Shown piece after piece: positions 12,665 to 27,600 of a stretch of DNA of 64,000 nt. This stretch comes from Ciona savignyi (lineage: Eukaryota > Chordata > Ascidiacea > Phlebobranchia > Cionidae). The notes beneath the pieces are model-generated. The model did not search any database. It was not told where the DNA came from and saw nothing but the letters and a program-made list of their open reading frames with translations. Both the position numbers and the translations under genes were made by a program. Each line of letters begins with the position of its first letter. Position 1 is the first letter of the stretch. The stretch spans positions 522,709 to 586,708 of the forward strand of contig CH003075.1 of assembly GCA_000149265.1 (NCBI GenBank), read 5' to 3'.

Positions 12665-15600
12665 GTAAACTGCATTTTCCTTTTCTTTTGTGTTTATATT
12701 ATAAATCTACTATCAACCACATTTTTTGTAAAAATTACGGTAAAAAATTAGTTTATACGTGACGTATAAATATAGTGTGCATCAGTTTTAATCTATAATT
12801 TTACATTAGAAAATTTTTATTGCTATAGTTGTAAATCGGCATTACTTCGAAGCTACTGTGTCATAAATGTCTGTCATGGTGGTATGGTTCGAACACAAGT
12901 TCATTCTAATGAAATTAAATTCCTGCGTTTCCTCTGGTGTTAACGTGAGTTTTGGTACGAGTGATGAACCAGCAGTTCCGCAGGTCGGTGGCGTGGTTAG
13001 GTAGGTTAACGCCAGGTTCGCCAACTCCCGGCAGTGTGCCCGGCGACCGAGCCAGAATTTGTAAGGGTTGGTTGTCATGGCGAAACTGGTCGATGAATAT
13101 CTTTTAACTTGCTCGAAAATGTGATCATACTTGGTTGCAGGACTCCGAGCCTCGTTTGCTTGGCGCGACATTGCGACAAAGAGTGGATCCGATGAATCTT
13201 CGTCCACAATATCAGCCATTTCTGTATTTTGCTTTACGTTTGGCTCTTCGTAGGCGTTTCGAACACGACAACTCACTTCATTTTCGATTCGCTTCAGAAC
13301 TGCCGTTGGAACGCTGTATTTGTATCTGAAAGGCAATAACGAATTAGCTTAAACAAATGATATCGTCGTACAGCATATGGCGTATTTCATATTGTTTTCA
13401 CTTCAGAAATCAAATATTTTTGCTTATACATAATTGCCAAATATTATACAAACAAAACCATAAAAACTGTTTATTTTAACGGGAAATTAAACCGCGTTCG
13501 CGTGAATTATAATTCAGATAAATATATTTTAAGATATGTCTTTTTATAGGGATGTTCTTACCCTGGGTGTAAAAAGCTGGCAATTAAATAATGATCATTT
13601 TCGAGTATTTTATCTTTGATTTTTTTGTCCATTTCTTGTTTGGCTATGTCAGCGACTTCGCTGACCAATGGTATCAAGCTCTTTTCTTCCAGGTCACTGA
13701 AATGTGTAGTAATGTGCAAATTATCACGCTTAGAGAGTTATACAAACGCATTAATAATTTATTAGCTTTTAAAAATTTTTAAATATTTTAGGAATGTATT
13801 TTTTTTAATAAAACTCCTATTGACATAAGATTGTACAATATGTCATAACTAAGCTTACTTTATAGCAGAGAGTAGACCGATTACAATTGGTACAACCTCT
13901 CCCAAAGTTGCTTCTTTTTTGCTTAGCCGTCGGGCTGCTGTTTTAAAAGGTGATAGTAGAGTAAGAACAGATTGTGCAATTGTCCAGTCGTCCTCTGAAA
14001 GTAAACCGCACACCGAATCGCCTTCTCTCGCCATAAGCAGGACATCTCGTTTTAGTTCAAGCGTTTTCTGCAGTCTATAGAGCGACAGGGCAGTTAAATG
14101 TTTTGTTTCCAAAATGCCTTTATGATTTTCTTGGTGGATAACGTTTCTCCCCTGATCTATGTTCATATAGTTGGCCAACAAGATAACACGGCCTAAAGCG
14201 TCGTTTACAGCAGATTCGTTGACAGCCCTCGCCAGAGTGTTCTCGACACAAGCTTCTAGCTGACTTTCAAAGCATTCCAGTCTCACCGACGCATACACCG
14301 ATTCAATCCTTTCTACCTCTTGGCGGATATGCTGACTGTCTTCGGCGATAACAACGAAAGCGATTTTTCGTTGACGGTCGTCAGTTCTAGTTTCATAGCG
14401 GACATTGCTCTTCGTTCTTGGCTTTTCAGCGAAACTCAGTCCAGAAAGTGATTCCCAAATTAAATCGCACAGAACAGTATTAGTTTGCGAGACTCGTTGA
14501 AATACGATCGTAGTATTATCTCTTCCTTGTGACCGAAAGTCAACGTAATGTGCTTTTATTGCGATAAAACTGTCTTGTTCTGCAGTGGTTAGCGACATAG
14601 TTATGGACATCGGGACCTCAGTTCTGCCAAGCCTGCTTTTTAGCTTAGTCATAATCTTATCTTTGATTTTAGGTATCAGCATTTTGGAAACATAGTCTTT
14701 GGATGGCATTTCATATTGCGGGTATGCGTGTTCAATTAACTCTCTGAAGCCACTGCATTCAACTATACTAGCTGGCACGTTGTCTTTTATCATAAAACTC
14801 ACAATGGCAGTGGTGATTAGGTCTCGGTCTATAGTATTGTGTTCAGCCGAAGAGCTTAATATCGATTGTATGGCCGGGGCAGTTTCGCCAATGGTTTTTG
14901 TGGCACGAGAGCCTCCGCAGCGGTTCCTATGCTCCAAAAGTGCCGTCATATCATTACCCACCACTCGGATGGATACGTCACAAATTGAGCAAATAGCTAG
15001 CGTAGGATCCTCCGTTGATCTTGTACAATTCTCCCAGATTCTAAAATCGGGAGTGAATGAACTAGTTCGACTTACACTTTGTCTCGCAAACGACTCCATT
15101 GATGACAAGTCGTTTGATTGTGGGTCTGTTTCTTCGTTTACTTCGCAGTTATTCTCATTTGCCGTGACGCTGCCATTGTCGATTACCTCACTTTCTTGGT
15201 TGTTTTCTGCCACTTCTCTTTTCACGTCCAACTTATAAACATCACCACTAAACATGACAATTGACGGTGGAACCGCCGAATTATCTACTCGCAACGCACA
15301 CCGTTTCGCATGTGTCCATAAGTTACTCGTGTTTCCAAACGAATGGGTTAGTTCTCTTCCGCAGTTTTTGCACCTTACTTTTGGTCCGTTTTCCTCAAAG
15401 TATTGCCAGATTTTTGAATGACGAGCCCTTTTTCTACGAGTTGAAAACATACTAGCCAGTGCAAATAACAACTCAACACTACTTATTATTCGTATCTGAT
15501 CAAATTAAATGTAACTTATTAAATGCCTTCACAGAAAAATAACGGTGCGAAGCTTACACTGAACTAAGTTTCTGTATTAAAGCACTTCGTATCTCGCTAC

Positions 15601-18600
15601 TTTGGCGGTTAGTTTGCTACACGCACACACGCGCGCTGTATTTGAGAACATTCTCTCTTTTACCCATCAGCAAATTCGCTAGGCAATACAAATAAACGCG
15701 CAACTCTCTTGTCGATATCTGCTGCGCGCGTGCACAAACATACAATCGACACGCCAAATTTGGAACTGTACGTCATCAGTACTGCGGTTTCAAGTTCTGC
15801 TTGACTGAATACAACGCTGCGAGCCTCACACATAGCGAATAATCGGTTCTACTCTTAACGTATCTCCGAACTAATCCTGTAAAACTCGATCTAAGTAACA
15901 GTTTCTAAAATATGATGTACTGTATATGCGTATACAACAGTGGTTTCCAAACTTTTTTGAGCGCGACCCAAATCTGAGTTAAATAATAACCTAACGACCC
16001 AAACCTCAATATTGTACTTTTAATGTCAGAACTACTACTTTTTTCCACGAGACGATGATTTACTACAAACCAGTCAGTGATTCGACTGATTAAACTGAAA
16101 TTTTCCCTTCATAATATCCGCAATGCAAGGCTTTATTTTGCTGAGTGCAATGCTCAGCTGAACAGTACCACGATCATTGATACAAGTAAAACCCATATCC
16201 AAAAATGCTTTCTTGTACAATTTGGTCATCCTTAAATACTATATTCTTGCCCAAAATGTTCATGCTACTTTCAGAAAATTCAGTAAGTTATTGATGAACT
16301 GAAAATTTACGTGCTTGGGAAGCAAAAATGTTTCAAGCTACCCTATTATACTACACAGCTAAACTTTCATACAATCAACACATACTATCAGCTCTGATAC
16401 TCCACTAACCTATTCTTCACCAAAATATTTCTGTAATGAAGGCTAATTATAGTCCATAAGCGAACTGAACCCTACGACGCTACTGCGAGATATTACCAGC
16501 TAACTGCTCTTCCATTGAATTAAAACTTTCATAAAACCGCTTGTGATGCAATAATCAAGGTTTAGAGACGAAGTGAAGTGGTATGCGTATTGCGTATGCC
16601 GTATGTGTATGATATGATACAAGAGTTTAGTCACGAAGGAATTGAATGAATTTAAAACATAAAAAATGTTTTGTTAGCTTTAAATTATCTTGCCGCGACC
16701 CATTTTTAGACCCTTCGCGACCCGTGTTTGGGTCGCGACCCATACTTTGGGAACCACACAACCATAAAAGTTTGAATGCCTACGCCATGGCGGCGACAAT
16801 CTGAATATTAGATGGCGATTAAGTGCATTGTATGTTGCTTCGCGACATTTAATCAGCGTGAAGCTATTGACTAACTATTTTTTTTAATAAAGCTATTTGC
16901 ATTATGGAACAAAACATATAAAAAGAAAACCCAAGAAACCTGTATCGAATAGTTTATAACATTGCAGTACTTCGTCTGCTTCATAATAAAATAAAATTAT
17001 GCATTAATTTTCTTAGATAAGTAGCGTACTACCGTGCCAATATAATGAACAACTTTATCGTTATGGACAAACTTACTGAATTTAAATCAGCAATTCTTTC
17101 AGACAACGACGCGTCAGAACTGGACCTCTCATATGATGCTCCACAACCCCACCAAGCGAATAAGAATAGCTTGGACCAACCGTTAGTTGTCACCACAGAA
17201 GATCAAAAATCAAAAGACAAAATTGAAACAGTCGACACGTCCAAGCACAGTTCGTCAGATTCCGGATCAACATTTAGTTTGGGTAATTTTTATATCAATA
17301 TACACTGTATACGCAATGGCGTTTGCAAAATATTTTACAAGGAAAATCATTATAAGTATGAAGCGACTGGACCAAAAACTGTTCTAGTTTCTTCAATTTG
17401 TAATATGTGATTTTCCTGACAGCCTGTTAATGTTTAATCACTTGCTATTTGTATAAGAAACTTTATATATATAGCACTAAATGAATTCTTCTGGAACATA
17501 AGTGCTGAAAACAGCTATATTAAGTGCTGAAAACAGCTCTATAGATAATTCTTCTTTTTAGAAGATAGAACTTCAATTTTACTTAAAAAACTATTACAGT
17601 TTTTGTATACTGACACTTTGTTCCTGAATCACTGTAGCGGATATCCCAGCTCCACTTCTCCCAGTGGAGACGAAAAAGACTCTTGGGGTAACCACCGAGC
17701 CCACGACCCTATCGACCAATGCACAAATCGATGCTGCTGTTGATATTGAGATGAAAACTTTACAGGAAACAAGCTTGGCTCAGCAACGTTTAATCGACAA
17801 ACTAAATCGCAGAAATCAGGTTTTACTTTTTAATTATTATCGTTCCTTTATTGTAATAAAAAAGCGCTACTAATAATTGAATACACAACGTCAAAAATGC
17901 TGACCTAAAAAGAAATAAATGACCAAATTTATTTTAAAATCGTCATTATTTTGAAAACGAAAATCGTTTGGCTTAACTATGGAAATTTGCCGTTTGTCTT
18001 CAGGTATATCGCCATAGGCGTAATATGAATTATCTCCGACTATGTATTTTCCTATAAGTTTATAAACTAATACTCCTTAAGCTTTTTATATCTTTATAGT
18101 AAAGGTTTGACTTTCATAATTCGTACAACGAAACTCATATATAGTGTACCGACGTATTGAGTTGAATATTTAAAATAATTAAGAAAAACAGAAAACTAGC
18201 ATTATCATTATTTATTTTATCCCACCCTAGCTATGACAACTTTTACTTTGTTTGTTTTATAAGAAACACAAGTGGTGTTTCATTCGGATCTTCGATTCTA
18301 TTATACCGATTCCCATTTATCCGTTATTCCATTTGTCGTGTAAATATTACTGTTTGATTTTACTCTCATGTTCGTTTTATTCACTCTAAGTTATCAAGCA
18401 CAACACTTATCGCATTTCCAATTTTAAATAATGCTGACTTGGATAGGTATGGTATCAGTAGAGGTTTCAAAACGGTATCGTAACGTTCAATTTGGTATAG
18501 TCAAAGTGCTGATGCAAATGTGATTATTAGAACTCCTAGATTTTATCCAGCAGAAGATTTTGTATATGATAGGCAAGTATAAGTTGTATGAAGTGTAGAA

Positions 18601-21600
18601 ATTCTATTTGTAGTCGTCGGTTGTTAATTGGATTGAAAAAAGTCGCACAAAAGCGCTATTATTTTGGATTTAATATTCAGATTTAAACACATTTCTTTTG
18701 TTTACGTATATCTAGCTGAATGCAAGCAGTTCTGGTAGAGATGTATTATTGTTCCCCAGGAACTACTGGACGGAGCAGGAGCCGCCATGACTCAGGACGA
18801 TAAAGAATCTCTAGAACGAGAAGTAAGCGCTCTTCGTGGACAAGTGGCGCTCTTACAGAGGAATAACCGGATTTTTTCCGACCGGGAAAGAAATGAACTG
18901 AAACAGGTTTATTTCTGTAGTGTATAAGTTTAAATGTATTATTGCTATGTTTAAAACTCTAGCGTAACGTATGCATGATATAGAGTAATCATTGTTTTTT
19001 TATCTGAAGTGGTATTTTAACATGGAGACTTTTGCCATAGTTTATTATAAGAATGTGTGGGCATAATAAAAACTACGCTTTTATTTTTACATTGTACTCG
19101 CTTACGTATCTTATCAATAGCATTCGCACACTAAAACTCGCTTTGTGTTTTTTTATGATTATCCTATCCTTAAAGTTGAGTATAGGTCGTTGACTCGAAT
19201 GTTGAAATGTATTATCGATTGCCGTTCTTTAACTTCCGAAAATAAACAGTAGTGTTTAACCTAAGCTGGAGACATGGGGCACCTCAACATCAGTATTTCA
19301 ATGATACAAATTCGATCAATCGCACCAACAACAAATATATTTCCCAAAAGTTTTATGCAGATGTCAAAATAAATAACTGCCATCTACTACTATTCATATA
19401 CTACTTCCATAGCTTATAAATATAAAGCATTAATTCCATCTAACACTAACATATCACATAGCATAGTCATTACATGTAGAATATACCAAATCTTACAGGA
19501 TTTGGAGCTAGCTAATAGAAGGTGCACTAACTATCAAAATCAGCTTGAAGCTCTCAAAAGAAGTTTGGAATTTGAGCAAGTGGAAAAACTTAAACGGGAA
19601 ATTAAAGAGCTTAAAACTGAAGTTAGTTTCCTGTCTCGTAGTAAGAGTTTCTTAAATATTTCTCTTCAGCAAACCGTTTCATAGATGTAAGGTGATAGTG
19701 GTGAAGTAGAAGTATGTTGGTTGATAAATATTATGTCCAAATCCGCCATATTTAATCCAGTATAGCTGTAGTAAAAACACATACTAATCGAGAAAAAATA
19801 GAGCTTACTGCATTAGCATCATTTCATAAAATTATTTCATACGCGTTATTTTCTACTGCAAAATATTACAGCATTATTGGTTAAAAATTTTTACCGGGGA
19901 CCAGGCATTATTTTATTTATTTGGCTTCTAATGATCGATGTTTATGTCAAATTTGCATTCTCCAAGGCCGAGAAATTACATTCGGAGATACGGGAATATC
20001 GAGAGTCGGCGGATACCGACGACGATTCCAATGTCAGCAGTAATGAGCGACAGGAGAAGTACGCGCGTCTCCTGGAGCTAGAAGACGAAGCGGAGGAGCT
20101 GAAGTCGAAGATGAAGAATTTGGAGGAAGACGTGAAGGGTATGTTTTCATCAATTTTATCGTTCTGTATGGAGCTGTAGCATATACTTTATAATTTATAT
20201 AAACATGCATGGAGAAGATAATAAACTAGTTTGTTAAACTTATAAGTAAATGCAATTATCAGACGATTCGTTTTAAACAAGAATTATAAGGCAGCCGAAA
20301 GCGCGCAGCTGGTTGAAAAAAGAAAACATTTAAAGTCGTTTGTTTTGCTTAATATGCATTGTAAGACCCACTCGCATTTATACTGAATTGCAGTTTCACT
20401 TAATAATTCCCGCTGTTTCCCCATCAGACCGCGATGTGATGGTGGAAGAGTTGCATCATCAGTTGACCGCGGTTGCCAAGCAGCATCGAGAGGAGGCGAT
20501 CAAGTTAGAGAGGACGATGAAGAAGAGAGAAGAGGAGCTCAAGGAGGACATTGGGGAGTTGGAGAGACAAGTTGAAGAGTTAAAAGATCGGTTGGAGGTA
20601 TGAAGCCTATATGTGTATGTGTATGATTATATACACATTTGTTTAGTTTAGTTTTAGTTTAATTATTTTTTGCCCCAGTATTTAAAAATGGCAAGCGAAT
20701 AAAATAACGACACGGGAACAGGAAAAGACGGCAAAACGAACAGTCGTTAAAACACGTCATTGAAAAAAGGATATAATTTAATAAATATAGCGGACGCGGC
20801 CGCCAAACCTAGGCGAAAGAACAATAATGTGCAAACAAAATTTAATTAAAACCAAACGATATAAAGCTCTGAAGAAGAGTGTGCGGTAAAGTGCGTGTGC
20901 GGTTATATATATCCACACGGTAATCATCACATTACCTCGTACCCACCGTATGGTCAGTAGAGCTATAGCAGTGTGGCATGTATGATTATAACTGTTCAAC
21001 TGTTTTAGTTAACCCCTTAATCGACCGACGACGTTCTCTAAGTGGCTTGGCTAAGGACACAACTCACTAACAAGGCACACTCCGAATAAACTATGCCGCA
21101 GAACATAAAAATAATTAAAAAATAATTATATTTAGACTTATTTAGGTTTATTTTTATTATATTTAGGTTATAATTTAGACAACTGTACCGTTGGCGCGAG
21201 TTGTTTAACGTTACACTTCTACCCACCATTCAGTACAAAATTTTCAACCCTCCGAGTATAACAAATGCACGTTATCAACAGCATGTGGAACCTTGCAACA
21301 CTTAGGCAGGAATGGCACATTTTATATTGTCCTTTAAGCAAGAAACGAGCAACAATATTTATTATAATATATATTTTTTCTTGGTTGCAGATGAAACGCT
21401 TGAATCTTCAAAGAAAGACAGAAGGACTGGATCAATGCGAAGCCGAAGTCGATAACTTGCAACAAGAACTTCATAAGAAAGAAAAACTGATTGAAAAACT
21501 TCAGTGGGAGATAGAAGCGCTGCAGGTACAATCCTGCATCTTGCAGTATGTTCTTTGGGAAGTCAATTAACCGAAGTTGCTTTAATTAATCGATTTAGTA

Positions 21601-24600
21601 GGTCGACAAAAGAACTCTAATGGTTGACACGTAATTTTATACCATTTTGGCCAACCGACAGAATACAGGGCTGAAAACATGGTGTTTATCCTATACCGAT
21701 TAGCTTGATGGGTTAGTTCGTCGCTTTTTTGGGAAAGGGGTTGTAGGTTCGAAACTAGTTTGATAGGCAGGTGTATACTAGGGCGATGCACTTATTGCCT
21801 AAATCCAGTGGGTTAATGAGTTCTACCAAATTGAAAGAACGTCCTTATCATACCAAAAGTCTGTAGTAATTCCGGTAATTCGACGATTGGGTGATTTGAT
21901 GGTCACATGTGTAATAATACCCATTGCGTTTTCCCATTTAGGCGGATAAACATGAATATTCCATCATATCCGAACATTTAGTGTCCTAGGGAGTGATGCC
22001 TTTTCGTGCCTTTTTACAATTTGTTTAAACGTTATGTTTGGTGCGTAAAACTTATATCATGTTGTCAGAGAGAGAACCAGTTACTGAAGAACCGAATCGA
22101 CAAGTTAAAGGAAGCTTTGCACAACACGGGTGACCCGGTATTGCTGGACCTGACATTATCCCCTCCCCATTCATATCGGTCCAGCTTTACAGCTCCACCT
22201 ACCAACCGGTCACCTTCACGAGCGTCAACCACAACCCCGCACTCTCCAGCCATGGACAAAGTTGACATATGCAGTCGAAGTGTTGAATTATTTCCAACAC
22301 ACTCCCCACTCTCCCCTGGTAGTACGGTCGTTAAACGACATAGGTCTGAGAGCGTACCAGTAGATGTTCGCCCGACCAGTGCGTTAAGGGAGGGTATAAA
22401 CGAAGCTCGACAGACTGTAAGAGATATTGGAGCTGAATTAGACACACCTATATCCCCACGAAAACCTAGCCCAGAAAGAACGCGTTTCACGTCACCGTTG
22501 TCGCATGACCATCAGCTTTATACACAAGCACATGATCACCACAAACAAGCTACAAATATTATCCCTCCAACGCTGAAACCGACGAAAATTCAATCCGATA
22601 GTTCAACATCAGAAAGTAGCATCAAAAAAGATGACTTGGGAGACGTGGTTGGAAATCGCAAGAGCGGGAACATCAGTTTAGTGACGCTGCCTTCCGAGAA
22701 TGTCACAATGACCACAAATAACACAACTGAGTTTGACGGGTGCGAATCAACACAAAACCCAATAAAACCCGCCATCGAACATTCTCCGATATCACAACTT
22801 CCTTCACAAGAAGTGAACCCGAGGTTAAAACGACCTTTCGAAAATAAGTCCGTCACCTCATACGAAAGTGGACGAGGTAGACACGCGTCTTCCAGCTCCG
22901 AGAGATCTTTCTTGGAAGAGGTGAATGGATTGACTCCAGTCCACGCTGATACTTCGTCCACTAGTACATCTTCATCATCAACGGCCCAAGTTCTCCAAAG
23001 AAAATTGCAGAACCCCATATCAATGTCCGAAACAAAAAGTGATCCAGTAACTAGTGGCAATATGGAAAGCTCTTTGACGAATTCTAAAACAATTGCCTCA
23101 GAATTTGTAGAAAAAACAAGTTCTCCGAGTGAATGTGGCATCATAGGATCTTTGGAGAGTAAACCTACGACTACATCGCCCACCAACAAAAGAGAAAATC
23201 TCAAAAATATCAAGGAAAATGTTAAATCCTCAGAGGCCAGAGAAAAAACAGCTTTTTCAATTGAGAACAAAAGTACGGACTCGCTAACTGGTCAAAATAA
23301 CTCTAACTCCTCGCTTAAGAACAAATCAAATAAGCCGGTTATTAACTCATTCTTGCTCCCGGACGACCGGCCTACTCTCATCCAGGAAGTGACGAAAGCA
23401 AGAGAAGAGGCAAAGAAATGGTTCAATGAAGTCACGCAGTCGGACCGCGACAAACGTTTGCAAGACCGTCGCCTCGAGGCGCTAGAGGGCGAGATTACGA
23501 GACTAAAGTCTGTTGAGGAAAAGTAAGTTGTTTTTAATTTTAAATTACTAATGTACCCATTGCGCCTAATCACGATAAGGTAAATCAGCCATTGTTACCT
23601 ATGCGTGGATAATTTAATTATGTTTGGCATCTAGCTACGAATCGCTGCTCAGAGACCGGAAATCCGACGAAGTCAGTGCTGATGACGTAGAAGCAATACG
23701 TAAGCAAGCTGAGGTGGCGCACAGAAAAGCTGAGGAAGCAAAAGAGAGAAACACGATCCTCCGAGCCCATTTGTTGGACCGAGAGCATGCGGAAGAAGAA
23801 TCGACGAAACGGGAGAAGAAAGAGGTGAAATGAAGAATACATGTTGATGGTGCCGATGCACCTGTAATCATATCCCCTTAGTATTAATGATTGTATATTA
23901 CACCCTGGTTCCATTCTTTGTTTATTCCGAATATTATGTTTAAAAGCTGTTGTACAGTTTAGATTCTTTCATCATATTGTTGTTGTGTTTCCTCAGCCCT
24001 TAACCTCGTCACCATTACCACTGAGTGAATTACAAGTGCAGACGCCACCGCAAAACCAAATTACTTCATCTCAAATTCGAATGACGTCAACACCCAACCG
24101 CATGACGTCATCAAAACTGAGCCCAATTCCAACGGCAAATCAGCTTGGGGAAATAAAGCACGGGTTCGAGTATATCGCGAGTAATGTGAGTAGCAAGCTC
24201 ATTTTGTCGTATTTTAATTGTTTTCAGAATAACAAATTGACAACACATTAACCCAATAAAAAGAGTGACTGTGTCTTTGCTGTGCATTTTTATTGTAAAT
24301 TTAGTTTATGCGACAGAGAACAGACGTCGCTGTTTTCATTTAAATTCCGCAAAATGCACATTTTCTTTCACCATAGACATGATTAGTGTACTAAACCACC
24401 ACAACAAAGGTGTCTACCAATTAACATTCTTTTCAAACCCTTAACTAACCACCAACTAACAACGCTTGCTTCTATAGTTTGCCAGACTTGCGCTAAAGAA
24501 ACACAGCGCCGAATTAGCCCTTGCCCCGGAAAAGGTAAACCTTGGCCGCGTTTATCGTCTGCATTTCTGTAATATATAAATATGTAAATTCTTTAAAAAA

Positions 24601-27600
24601 AGGGTATTTATATGTTGAAATTTTATATTAATAATAGACAACAATAAGTTACATCACATTTGTCATTTTAGTACTATTTATTATAACATTTGTACTGCAC
24701 TTAAAATCCTAAAACCACTAACCGAATTATTTAAACTATTCAATTTATATTGGTGTCCATTACTTTCTGTTATTACGACAGCGTGTCGGCCCTTTGTTTG
24801 ACCATCTGCCGAAAAGTTTCTCATCCACCTGTATACAAACCCCGCATTTCTTCATCAAATGTCGATTTGTCAACACAGACTGCGGAAACGAGCTGTCTGT
24901 CGTTTGATCAGTTAGAGATTACCAACTTAATCCTGGGCGATGGTCTAGTATTTCACACCCACGAGATACGAAAGCGAAAGAAGTAAGGTCCAGCACGTCT
25001 TACTGTGTGATTTATTGTAGGTCAAAGTCTCTCAGCTGAAGCAAAAGTGCTTGGAGCGAGACCAGATTCTCGCCAAACTTGTTCTCAAATTGAAGAAGAA
25101 AAGAGCAGATGTGGCTAGTGACGTCACCGATGCTGAATCAACTACGTCATCAGCAGGATTCGAGAGCATTCTACAGAAAGCTGATCGACTTTTAAGAAAA
25201 GATGTAACTTCAGATTTCACTGGCATTGGAAAATACGATTTCACCGATAATGTTGAGAACATTGAAAACAACTGTAAGTCTAAAAGCTCGCTTTAATTGC
25301 CATTATATGTCCTTGATGTGAGGTTGAATCTGAATCTGTATTGCCAACTATGTGAGCTCAAACAAAACTTGCTTTGATCGAAAGTAGCAAGTATGCTTGT
25401 AGAAAGATTCCACCTAACTATTTGTCGTCGATTCGTACTTGAAATGTCTTTCTGGATTAAATTAAACATTTTAGATGTAATAATGTGCTTTGTTTAAAAT
25501 CATGCCTCATGAAGTGACTTTCCGGTCCATCAACATTGCAGCTTACTCTAGGAGCCAACGATCGTCCCCTCTCATGAAGGCATTATCTGAGAAATCCCTG
25601 CTGTCAACACCACCCCGATCACCTAGTCATCGAATATACGTAGCTAAGCATGACTTCGCCCCGCCCAATAAGTCCCCTTCACCCCTACCGAGTGGGGAAC
25701 TCCCTATAACCCACTCGTTGCTACCCGATCTACCACTGCTGGCAGGTGACACGGTGGTAGCGATTGGCAACCCCGATGAACGGGAAAATGGAAAGGTAAG
25801 TGATTCCTTGTTAAAAATTTACTGAATAACACTGAAGACGATTTTACATTTTTATTCTCTTCACCTATATCTTCTTAATTTCGGGGAAAAAACTATTAGA
25901 ATATAGGGTTTTACTGACCTTTAGGTAGCTAATATTTCCTTGGTGTATTTTAATATTGGTTGGATGTTTATTTTCATTGCCATTTTGCGGCGAAAATCAA
26001 TACTCTCTATACACAAGTCTGTCGGTAAACTACTAAACAATCTCTATGTTCCTCCTTTGAGTCCGGACATCGGCCCATAACTACGTTGTGAGCATAAGTG
26101 ATTAACTCATTATTTTAAACTTAGAACTTTTAAAACCAATGCATTAAAGTACTTTATTGCCTAATATATTGCGGTTGTCCACCAGTTTTCTTTGTTTCGG
26201 TTCCCCGTTTGCTAAATATAATTTAGGATTTCTTTCCCAGTTTTACCAGCTTGCGGAAGTGCGAGGAAAGATTGGGTTTGTGCCTCTTGCACACCTTGTG
26301 CCTGCGGAACAAGTGGAAGGCATGCAAGCATTTGTCCTTGAGAAAGGAAAGAATAAAAGAAATAGGGTTGGTTAATAACATATACGGACTTTATGAAATA
26401 TACATCTTTATGTTAAATAACGTAATATTTAGTTAACAATCTTTTTAATTGCTTTTAAATTTGATTAAAAATTAATAAAATGACTTTTGTTCAAAATTAT
26501 ATGGCGTATACTAATTAAATATGGGGAATTTAAAATAAATTACGTTTTGCTTATACTAAGCATAAGCGTGGAACTCGGCCCAAAAGGAAAGCAAAACTTA
26601 TTTGTTTGGCTTATATGTCGAGTGATAAAAACTCTTTGCCTGGGGTATAAACAAATTTAACTTATGAATGTCATTATCATTATTTTTAAATTGATTTACA
26701 ATTAATGTGAAAAGCATATTGGGGAATGTTTAACAAGAATATATTCATAAACTGTCGTGCCTACGGGGCCCAATAAAAAAGGCATCGTGTAAATAATCTA
26801 GTCAAGATAACAGATAAATGTCTTCGGTATGGTGCGACGTATCAAATAATCACATTAAAACTTTATCAACGTCTATATTACAAAGCCACACAATACTGTA
26901 AATCTTAACATTGTAGTATATGTATAGCTTCATAACATAAAATAAAAAAAACGTCTTTTTAACATACTATGCTATACAATTAAAATAACTGGGTAACAAT
27001 AGCTATTTGTATATTTCTTCCTTTATGCAATGCACACAAAAAGCAGCTACAGCATAACTAATGAAAAAATAGGTGAAATAACAAGAACTTTTCCACTCGA
27101 TAAAATAAACGCTCATCTTTCTCATATACGACGTTTCGTTTATATTGTTCTCACTTTATATTGTACAACGAATGTGCATTAAAATCGAGGTTAACCCCCT
27201 GGTTTGCCCATTCACGAAGACAAACACGAGTATCCTATCCCTATCCTATAAATGATCGAAAATTCCCAAAGGAATAAGGATGTCAGAATTAATGCGCTTT
27301 TATATTCCAACTTCGCTTTCAATTAATGTATTATCTATAAGTAAGGTGCTTACTTTGTATGATTTCATTTTTCAGAATGCATCGTCAAGTCCCGAGAAAA
27401 TCGTTGATTTGTATAAAAAGTTAGAACAAGCTCAACTTATAGTTGCGGTTAAGATGGAAAGGTGAGAGTTAGTTAAAAAAAACACGTTAAAACGGATAAT
27501 GAAAACTGCACCTAACATCAATGCGACAACCGACATTGTAACTTCTCTTAGCTACTGTTGCTGTCTTAATGCAAAATGTTGGATTTATTATTATCAATGG

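Noticed and set aside
14699-15238. 179-codon plus-strand frame opposite the hAT-derived gene
   Set aside because: Antisense shadow of the BED/hAT exon; no motif and no splice support.
22590-23270. 226-codon minus-strand frame
   Set aside because: Shadow of the Ser/Thr/Pro-rich exon; Ser codons on one strand often leave the opposite strand open.
23985-24251. Repeated ATGACGTCA-type motifs resembling CRE/AP-1 sites (24080-24115, also 27930-28280)
   Set aside because: They lie in coding exons and encode repeated M-T-S tripeptides; coding repetition explains them without a regulatory role.
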